Below, piece after piece: positions 9,001 to 11,839 of a DNA stretch of 11,839 bases. A program made the position numbers and the translations under genes. This DNA comes from Phycisphaerae bacterium SM23_33 (GTDB taxonomy: Bacteria > Planctomycetota > Phycisphaerae > SM23-33): assembly GCA_001303665.1 (NCBI GenBank), contig LJUF01000059.1:1-11839 (forward strand). The letters run 5' to 3'. Positions within the stretch are counted from its first letter, which is position 1. Each line of letters opens with the position of its first letter. The notes beneath the pieces are model-generated. The model worked only from the letters and a program-made list of their open reading frames with translations, did not search any database and was not told where the DNA came from.

Positions 9001-10611
9001 ACGGCCTCGGCCGTCAAGGAAGGCATCATGATCACGCCGGTGCCGCGGACCAACTCGCTGCTGGTGCAGGCGCCGGTGGAGACGATGCCGCTGCTGGCCA
9101 AGCTGGTGGAGGCCCTGGACAACACCGACCCGCGGATGGCGGAGATCCGGGTCTTCACGCTGATCAACGCCGACGCCACGCAGATGGCGCGGGTGCTCAA
9201 CGAGCTGTTCCGGCTGCAACTGGCCAACACGCAGCGGCAGGCGGCCCGCTACGCCATGGCGACCACCCAGCCCGCGGGCCCGGCGGCAACGCTGGGGTCG
9301 GCCGAGCAGACCGCCTGCTCCATCACCGTGGACAACCGCACCAACTCGCTGGTGGTGGGCGGGACGCGCGAGTACGTGGAGCTGGTCGGGCGCGTCATCC
9401 AGGACCTGGACGCCTCCCCCGCGGAGGACCGCCAGACCCTGTGCTACCGCCTCCGCCACGCCCAGGCCCCTGACATCCAGACGGCCCTGGGGCAACTGCT
9501 CGACCAGGAGCGCCAGCGGATCGTGGCCACGCTCGGGGCCGACGCCGTGGGGGCGGCCAGGGAACTGCTGGCCCGCGAGGTCGCCATCGTAGCCGAGGCC
9601 AAGTCCAACATGCTGCTGATCTCTGGCTCGCCCCGGTTCTTCAAGGTGGTCGCCGCCATGGTGGCCGAGCTCGACCAGCCCCCGCCCCAGGTGCTGATCC
9701 AGGTGCTGCTGGCGGAGGTCACCCTGGATGACACCACGGAGTTCGGGGTGGACTGGACGTACACGGCAAGGCCCGGCGGAAACCAGATCTCCGTGGGCCC
9801 GGCCTTCGGCGTGGCCGGGGAGGGGTTCAGCTTCAGCGTCTCCACCGGCGACCTGTGGCTGCTGCTGCGGGCCCTGCAGCGGCAGGACCGGCTGGAGGTC
9901 CTCTCCCGACCGCAGGTCCTGGCCGCCGACAACCAGGAGGCCACCATCAGCATCGGCGAGCGGGTGCCGTTTCCGACCTCCTCGTACACCACCGAGACCG
10001 GCGTGACCCGCACCGCCATCGACTACGCCGACGTCGGCATCATCCTGGTGGTGACCCCGCGGATCAGCCCCGACGGGTTCGTCACCATGGACATCAGCCC
10101 GGAGATCTCCTCGCTGACGGAGTCCAGCGTGCAGATCTCCGAGAACCTCAACGCCAGGATCACCAGCAAGCGCTCCGCCCAGACCACCGTCACCGTCCAG
10201 GACGGCCACACCATCGTCCTCGGCGGACTCATCACCAGCAAGAACCAGAACCTCGAGGAGAAGGTCCCGCTGCTGGGGGACATCCCGCTGCTGGGGGCGC
10301 TGTTCAAGTTCAACAAGGTGGTCAAGACGCGAACCGAGCTGCTGATCGTCCTGACCCCGCGGATCCTGCGGACCCCCACCCAGGCGGACGTGCTGTCCAA
10401 TCAGCAGATTCGCGGCCTGGGGCTGGCCAGGGGCATCCACACCGATACCTCCATCGGCGAGCTGCTCAACCCGCTGCGGGGCGTGACCCCCCTGGAGGTC
10501 AAGCAGCTGGAGACGGGCCAGCCGGCCAGCCAGCCGGCTGCCACCGGCGAGCCGGTGGTCATCCCCCTGATGCTGCCGCAGGAAAAGCCCAAGCAGCCGT
10601 CGAAAAAGTAG
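1..10611 (+). CDS. Giant secretin with at least 39 N-type domains and a GspD/PilQ-like channel domain (5' partial)
   Basis: The frame is open from the first base to a TAG at 10609-10611, giving at least 3536 residues (roughly 370 kDa by rough estimate). The first in-frame GTG, at 25, is not the start: the eight codons before it encode AEPRTNRL, the conserved core of a repeat, so the N terminus lies upstream. Residues 1 to about 3226 are tandem Secretin_N/NolW-like domains. Residues about 3231-3457 are the secretin channel domain, with SRPQVLAADNQEATISIGER from residue 3302, VGIILVVTPRI at 3345-3355 and VPLLGDIPLLGALF at 3422-3435. A 79-residue Pro/Gln-rich tail follows. Secretins form homomultimeric outer-membrane channels for type II secretion, type IV pili and related machines, with N domains stacked as periplasmic rings. 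Usual family length is about 500-800 residues. GspD-like versus PilQ-like cannot be decided here because the N terminus and partner genes are missing. The secretin identity is certain; the transported substrate is unknown. Confidence 0.97.
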   Translation, partial: AEPRTNRLVVKGPAADIEAVEKLVQQLDQKTETEREIHVVRLKAGDAAQLATALSRLLSEHTGRGAPQDQTIRVEADRGTNSLLITAAPGDWQRIKGLLDELTKETEEVTASTRIFALKHAKSADLAPVLQRIFAPRQQRPQRGRPETVPAVITHDSQSNTLVVSASGEDLAEIERLLATMDVPPKQEAQIQVRTYALTNADAASLARSLERLFAVDRRAGGAAEQPQPRFQAEANSNQLVVAATAEQFEMIDKLIQTVQKAAAESQTLVKLFELKHARAAELAPALERIVQAELAAQQRRGAARGLRKDFQVSVDERTNSLLVTAPAETMAVIEKLLPALDAADTTVQVTKVVELENADPQELADALNAVLTGQPAPQRRGQGPMPVNISALKGKKVLVVPARSARAVLLTGEKDDVAFAEKLILQIDQRPATDRAIVRTFPLKHGKAEDLAVVLTNTVGQLSGRERGAVPTRISADKNANTLVVSAAGNVMEQIEKVLQDIDVEGAVKGAPTIEIVRLKNAKADQMASALNAAQGADPRRRGRPGQVEEDVVRVTPDTASNSVLLTGRPDQISETKKLIITLDESSAELTSEMRIFQLQQAKAAELVPVLEKILIGQARGRGGRPGPEGDIRIAAQDNANAVVVQGPPDIIALAQQIIKEFDREGAAETVIQIVPLTNAEAYTLAESVNQALAGQADPRRRGPAEPPPAVVVADGNSNSVLVRGNRLEVERAVQLIQQLDAGGKGVGAQVRVFPLQHAEAPLLAKTMEALFRQILTQQRQRGGPRGGAPAESFSVAADERTNSLIVSASPGNFATVEALLQQLDVDAEVAVRDVHYVPLLHAAPTELAAKIDAMFADRKKADRPSVTADELSGGLTVIAKEADYRVIEDVAAKLDEAAEPNYIQVRVIPLSAGARAEKLAEALKRVYEQISDTPVQITDKLPTRSTGGEDLFLPAPADPDAPGAPKEPTAPPAGAAAPASQPATAAAQPSPPAPPVIIAVDKATNSLIVSAGRKEMQEIDSLIFTLTSNVPDEAEPKVIKLKIADPASVAKTIDALFNPKPVAAPRPQPARGRTQQQQQQQPAAPAPAAKPTVTIVADVRTRSVVIRAKPSDMDLIEALIQQLDTAAEVVSVVRVILLKNTDAAEVANNLRQLFSPSLSAAAAPAAAGGRAPRNQELVRQMLELRQAQGQPVDTSVGVMVSANRMTNSVIVAAPNDAMELIVKLVEELDQAPAAGGTAVRMFKIKHAEVPDVVGAVSQIFARPTRGGAAAPRGAQPAGVAVTGDESARMVIVAARVDEFPLIEQVITELDAAGATETAEVRVYRLQQGDATSVAEAISRTLLQSAPSRRGQPPAAGGATRISAEAGSNSIVVRASETEHQRIAKLITEMDQSAQEASFRTLQLHNVDARDVVNALSRMIASWPRKRNEPRPAVAFNSSNNTLMVSGTEGHIEAITKMVQELESGKAEKVQVQFIPLTNAAAADIVQALSLFFGPRAADPANRSVTITADDRSNALLVAAQAEPLQSILALVGKLDRPEALGEARQVVIPLAHAPAEGVARAITQAFAPARGVRVRAEDLVTAAAEPTTNTVIVSASEKNLQKVQALIKQVDTETTGGQKTEFMVLENANAPELARVLSQVIRQTGRARGGEEPPTVSGDALTNALVLRGKKSDLDELLAMAKQLDQAAIKKTSQTYILPLKNADAVTVAEMVSRLHREEAAAARQARQTVEPLAVSADAQANVVVLVGAEEQHKRFSQLINQIDEMSPGRANLRLILLKNADAEDVLKAIQQLFGSGGAPRVTRPRQAPKAGGPEATVLTGQRALLVNASDKDYEAIQQLVKALDEAAAGAKREVMMFALQKAPNDRVATALNTMYRAAARPGRPEDVVSIAPLVGTNAVVVTATKEKMEEVGQLIRQMDGVEVAGEMQFKLFVLQNTSATKILPALRTMVRPLQQARPNQPINLEADQRTNSIIVSTQAPVLDEIERMIKLLDDVPPFKTSDVLAIPLKNADAPTLANVLTNILTPGVQAVLTPEARALQEQVRMLRLQQGKEGIGPLDLTKPIKITSDPPVRGQLGSNSLIISSTPENLSAMAEIVKLLDTLPIAEGVRVQIIHLKNSDAISVMQLLREIFTQGRLLAGRSGTPTAGRAMPETATGTGLTGGLNVTADARTNSLILAGCEEALALGTLLVKDLDRQPTGEFTEVKVFKLAHADAARLAPLIQQVFAEQPTPADAPGVAGARTYVTRLRMLRERAQPVAAQVARSHPTLLARPEANANLLIVAARTDLMPIVSELVQQMDVPGAGSMTVVRIYPLENADASRMSQVIQGLYTGPNAALIRPEDRPTITVDIRTNCLIVAASEKTYAMIDAVLKKLDAKLPIELRDIRLVKLENADAATLGPTLQQMMDARVQRQQSLGVKDAEALRMIIIPDARSNCLIVGGSAEGFKLVEDLAKRLDEAEPALAGKIQLVALKNANAGTLSATLNNLFNQRYQAARTPELQRQKPVIVPDLRINMLMVSANQDDSKIIQSLVSKLDATPPDPAVQLAVIPLKFNDAGAVGPMIQRIFADRLRAMTPPGQPVAPQDVVSVDTDALSNALVISASKENLAYIRDLLGKVDVEPPLETGLVRMFPLQHADVSRVAAMLQALIQQGLYKPGLLTLADTALARAREKVAITSDLRTNVLIVSASKENMAVVEEIIRKVDVKETWGLVGNIRLYTLQHADAARLGPALQQMFDRKRQAEAATGAPPRSLPVVIVPDERTNTLLAAASKESFDELDQLIAKLDVKDILETYEFRVFYLQQASAAMLEPILRQLFTERARGRPAGASVTIIADPKANSLIVGAEKDDLAAAESLIASLDKAGPPAGQVVRAFPILKADATQLAKTLQQLYDATAPTGAKSGITITVDERSNSILVSAAAGDMDKVVDLISKLDTAPVTDVTEIRIFTLRHADATQLASVLTEALTNKPKPLATVSPNRATLLRLVTESPEGKQLTASAVKEGIMITPVPRTNSLLVQAPVETMPLLAKLVEALDNTDPRMAEIRVFTLINADATQMARVLNELFRLQLANTQRQAARYAMATTQPAGPAATLGSAEQTACSITVDNRTNSLVVGGTREYVELVGRVIQDLDASPAEDRQTLCYRLRHAQAPDIQTALGQLLDQERQRIVATLGADAVGAARELLAREVAIVAEAKSNMLLISGSPRFFKVVAAMVAELDQPPPQVLIQVLLAEVTLDDTTEFGVDWTYTARPGGNQISVGPAFGVAGEGFSFSVSTGDLWLLLRALQRQDRLEVLSRPQVLAADNQEATISIGERVPFPTSSYTTETGVTRTAIDYADVGIILVVTPRISPDGFVTMDISPEISSLTESSVQISENLNARITSKRSAQTTVTVQDGHTIVLGGLITSKNQNLEEKVPLLGDIPLLGALFKFNKVVKTRTELLIVLTPRILRTPTQADVLSNQQIRGLGLARGIHTDTSIGELLNPLRGVTPLEVKQLETGQPASQPAATGEPVVIPLMLPQEKPKQPSKK
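2866..2991 (+). other. Pro/Ala-rich disordered linker inside repeat 12
   Basis: Forty-two residues composed mostly of Pro and Ala, with Gln and Ser, are inserted between the first helix and the RTN-like strand of repeat 12. This makes repeat 12 the longest unit of the array (about 131 residues). The composition predicts a disordered, extended loop. It includes PASQPA, echoed in the tail of the same protein (near 10522) and similar to the linker of repeat 37. Confidence 0.85.
3229..3249 (+). repeat. CAG/CAA microsatellite encoding seven glutamines
   Basis: Seven consecutive Gln codons (CAA CAG CAG CAA CAG CAG CAG) lie in the loop of repeat 13, followed by a Pro/Ala stretch. Because the unit is a codon, slippage here would change loop length without breaking the frame. 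Confidence 0.95.
9691..10371 (+). other. Secretin channel (C) domain of the giant secretin
   Basis: This part forms the outer-membrane double beta-barrel in known secretins. It begins with VLIQVLLAEVTLDD, the usual opening of the secretin homology domain. It continues through the SRPQ-VLAADNQEA-ISIGERVPF segment, the VGIILVVTPRI strand with its SPDGFVTMDISPEISSL continuation, the QDGHTIVLGGL strand and the VPLLGDIPLLGALF signature, and ends with TELLIVLTPRIL. The domain is of normal size (about 227 residues) with no visible gap or frameshift, so the channel appears intact. Only the periplasmic part is expanded. Confidence 0.95.
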
Positions 10612-10621
10612 AGGCAGACGC

Positions 10622-10629
10622 AAAGGTGG
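10622..10629 (+). promoter_or_regulatory. Probable ribosome binding site of the lipoprotein gene
   Basis: AAAGGTGG, a near match to the Shine-Dalgarno core, ends two bases before the GTG at 10632, with its AAGG part five bases from that codon. This favours 10632 over the in-frame GTG at 10626, whose only purine-rich candidate upstream is the GAGG at 10611-10614. The signal also shows that this gene, about 20 bases after the secretin stop, can be translated from its own site in a shared transcript. Confidence 0.5.
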
Positions 10630-10631
10630 AA

Positions 10632-11138
10632 GTGACGTTCCCAAAGCTGTGCCTCGGGCTGTTAGTGCCGGCGCTGTGTGCCGGCCTGGCAGGGTGCAAC
10701 AGCGCCGCGTCCATCAGCGCCACGCCGCCACCTGCCGTGGGCCAGGTGGATAGCATCCTGGTGCAGACGCTGCCGGCGGCGGTCAACTGGGACGGCCAGC
10801 CGGGCCCGGACGGCCTGGAGGCGCGGGTCTACCTGTTTCAGTATGATCGCAAGCTGCCGGTCGCCGCCAAGGGCACGCTGGAGTTCACCGTGTACGAGGG
10901 CATCCTGCGGGCCGAGGGCATCGCCGAGGCCAAGCCCTTCTACTCCTGGCGGTTCGACGGCGAGACGCTGAAAGAGCACCTGACCCGCTCCGCCGTCGGC
11001 TGGGGCTACACCGTCCGCCTGGGCTGGGGCGCCGCCGCTCCGGCCGCCTCGGCCGTGACCCTGCTGAGCCGCTACCTCCCGCCGGAGGGCCGCCCTATCG
11101 TCGCCAGACCCATCACCCTCGCCACAGGGCCGCGCTGA
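10632..11138 (+). CDS. Small predicted outer-membrane lipoprotein downstream of the secretin
   Basis: A 168-residue protein from GTG 10632 to TGA 11136-11138. GTG 10626 is an alternative start adding two residues, and no ATG is available. The N terminus is a lipoprotein signal peptide: one Lys at residue 5, a hydrophobic core, and the lipobox LAGC with the acceptor Cys at residue 22 (10695-10697). The next residue is Asn, not Asp, which by the E. coli sorting rule favours the outer membrane. The mature part is about 147 residues, probably mostly beta strand, with segments VNWDGQPGPDGLEARVYLF, GTLEFTVYEG, PFYSWRFDGE and a final strand-rich region ending PEGRPIVARPITLA. I recognise no named family. 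The ARVYLF...LEFTVYEG part faintly recalls the transthyretin-like lipoproteins of secretion systems, but that is weak. It follows the secretin by 20 bases on the same strand, so co-transcription is likely. A pilotin-like or accessory role for the secretin is inferred from location alone. Confidence 0.87.
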   Translation: MTFPKLCLGLLVPALCAGLAGCNSAASISATPPPAVGQVDSILVQTLPAAVNWDGQPGPDGLEARVYLFQYDRKLPVAAKGTLEFTVYEGILRAEGIAEAKPFYSWRFDGETLKEHLTRSAVGWGYTVRLGWGAAAPAASAVTLLSRYLPPEGRPIVARPITLATGPR

Positions 11139-11228
11139 AGTGATGAAATTCCGGTGCTGCCGCTGAGCGCTGTCCGCCTGGCCGTGCCGGCCCAGCCTCT
11201 TTCACGGTCCCCACCGGCTCCGCGGGGC

Positions 11229-11839
11229 TCACCAGCCTCCGCCGCCGCCACCTCCGCCCCCGCCGCCGGAGGAGCCGCCGCCGCCGGCCCCGCTGCCGGA
11301 GGGGGACGTCGAGGCCGACGACAGGGCGCTGGAAAGCGACCCGCCGACGGCTGTGGCAAAGCCGCCCGCCCCCAGCGAAGAAAAGGACGTGCCGCGATAC
11401 CACGCGGGGCTGTAAGCAGCGCCGGCCACGCCGGCCCGGGCCAGCACGTCGGAGAACTGCTCGGCCCAGCCGTTCTCGACGTCCAGGGCCAGGGCGTAGG
11501 GGAGGAACTTCTCGAACAGTTGCGGCGTGCGCTTCGGCGCCCCGGCCAGCGGGGCGGCATATTCCAGGCGGTCCTTCTCGGCCGCGGACAGGTACATCCG
11601 AAAGCCCTCGATCTGGTCCATCAGCTTGCGGCCCTGGATGGTGGGCCGCTTCAGCAGGTGGTGGAAGCGGACGTTGGCCAGGCCCAGCAGCAGCAGCACC
11701 GGCAGCAGCCAGATGGACGTCATGCCCACCAGGATGCCGAGAACCACAACCTCGCCGATGCAGAAGGGCACGGCGAACAGGGTGAGGAACGCCGCCGAGC
11801 CGGTCTTTCCCCAGCGCCCGCCCTTTCCGGGCCGGACGG
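11229..11839 (-). CDS. DUF2207 / YciQ-like membrane protein, C-terminal part (5' partial)
   Basis: The reverse-strand frame runs from the right edge to a TGA (11229-11231) and gives 202 residues. A GTG at 11769-11771 could be misread as a start, but in-frame codons before it encode GSAAFLTLFA, the first half of a transmembrane segment, so the gene continues beyond the window. Two hydrophobic segments lie at fragment residues about 14-37 and 41-55. They are followed by the hallmark cytoplasmic stretch of this family: HHLLKRPTIQGRKLMDQIEG, FRMYLSAAEKDRLEY, then PQLFEKFLPYALALDVENGW. The C terminus is Ser-rich and then Gly-rich, ending in Trp, as is common in DUF2207 proteins. Their biochemical function is not established. 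The large N-terminal extracytoplasmic domain expected for the family is outside the window. The gene converges on the lipoprotein gene and is probably not part of the secretin unit. Confidence 0.92.
   Translation of the reverse strand, partial: VRPGKGGRWGKTGSAAFLTLFAVPFCIGEVVVLGILVGMTSIWLLPVLLLLGLANVRFHHLLKRPTIQGRKLMDQIEGFRMYLSAAEKDRLEYAAPLAGAPKRTPQLFEKFLPYALALDVENGWAEQFSDVLARAGVAGAAYSPAWYRGTSFSSLGAGGFATAVGGSLSSALSSASTSPSGSGAGGGGSSGGGGGGGGGGGW
11235..11285 (-). repeat. Poly-glycine tract at the C terminus of the DUF2207 protein
   Basis: Read on the minus strand, the codons give four Gly, two Ser and eleven Gly before the terminal Trp and stop. The codons are mixed GGC, GGA, GGT and GGG, so the tract is not a pure microsatellite. 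The minus strand is dense in G runs here. Gly-rich ends are a familiar trait of this family, so the tract itself is not aberrant. Confidence 0.9.

Larger units (their letters stand above)
1..9678 (+). repeat. Array of 38 complete and 1 partial Secretin_N-like protein repeats
   Basis: Each unit reads: beta strand like VRVFPL, a (K/Q)(N/H)ADA turn, a helix like LAxxLxxLF, a variable loop, a strand ending D-x-R-T-N-S-L-x-V-S-A, then a helix ending LIxxLD. First strands begin at 109, 337, 577, 808, 1051, 1315, 1543, 1783, 2017, 2254, 2506, 2719, 3112, 3403, 3721, 3964, 4198, 4417, 4639, 4864, 5086, 5323, 5569, 5794, 6013, 6340, 6622, 6937, 7165, 7411, 7648, 7894, 8155, 8398, 8623, 8845, 9145 and 9436. 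The window opens inside one further unit that ends at about 84. Most units are 71-88 residues long; units 12-14, 25-27, 36 and 37 are 94-131 because of longer loops. The repeats have diverged strongly in protein sequence, so this is an old domain expansion, not a DNA tandem repeat or an assembly collapse. The conserved Asn of the RTN/SN/AN motif is present in 34 of the 39 units. Confidence 0.94.

Noticed and set aside
1..9678. A DNA-level tandem repeat, CRISPR-like array or assembly duplication as the cause of the long frame.
   Set aside because: Units differ in length and share only scattered short identical DNA stretches. Conservation is at the protein level, with the frame kept throughout, so this is a diverged domain array.
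9855..10625. An upstream extension of the lipoprotein frame back into the secretin gene.
   Set aside because: The frame is open only by chance. The translated part before 10626 is low-complexity Gly/Arg/Ala/Pro-rich sequence without a domain, while the signal peptide and lipobox fix the real start near 10632.
11139..11228. A transcription terminator in the convergent gap, e.g. GGCC-GTGCC-GGCC (11180-11192) or CCGGTG/CACCGG (11151-11156 with 11212-11217).
   Set aside because: The first stem is only four base pairs, the second has a loop of about 55 bases, and neither is followed by a T run. Nothing above chance for such GC-rich sequence.
11072..11560. Reverse-strand open frames at 11072-11560 and 11113-11403.
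   Set aside because: Both overlap the well-supported DUF2207 frame on the same strand in other registers, have biased Pro/Ala/Arg/Gly composition, and show no recognisable motif.

Overview
The window is very GC-rich and almost wholly coding. Three genes are visible, two of them cut by the window edges. No RNA gene, insertion sequence, CRISPR array or origin was seen. The best guess for the organism is a Gram-negative, diderm bacterium of the Planctomycetota type (perhaps Phycisphaerae) or a related PVC lineage. The grounds are an outer-membrane secretin, a lipobox lipoprotein whose +2 residue is Asn, and Ala/Pro/Gln linkers of the TTQPAG / ASQPA kind. This placement is inference; no marker gene is present.

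Region 1 (1-10611, + strand) is one open frame that enters from the left edge. It encodes at least 3536 residues of a giant secretin. About 3230 residues are a tandem array of Secretin_N/NolW-like (N1-N3 type) domains: 38 complete plus the end of a 39th. A canonical GspD/PilQ-type outer-membrane channel domain (about 9691-10371) and a 79-residue tail follow. An ordinary type II secretion or type IV pilus secretin has only a few N domains and about 500-800 residues, so the array is the exceptional content of this window. It has internal order: alternating A/B repeat types and Arg-Gly-rich loops in repeats 1-10, groups of repeats with long inserted loops (12-14, 25-27, 36-37), and a cysteine-free stretch of over 2100 residues.

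Region 2 (10632-11138, + strand) begins about 20 bases after the secretin stop and encodes a small lipoprotein with a clear LAGC lipobox. It is probably co-transcribed with the secretin and is a candidate pilotin or accessory factor; that role is inferred from position only.

Region 3 (11229 to the right edge, - strand) is the C-terminal part of a DUF2207/YciQ-like membrane protein with a Gly-rich tail, convergent with the first two genes. The 90-base convergent gap holds no convincing terminator.

Taken together, the + strand pair looks like the outer-membrane end of a secretion or pilus machine with an extremely long periplasmic tube. If stacked as in known secretins, the N domains would make a channel far longer than a normal periplasm. 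The 5' end of the giant gene, including any signal peptide or N0 domain, and any other machine components lie outside the window.
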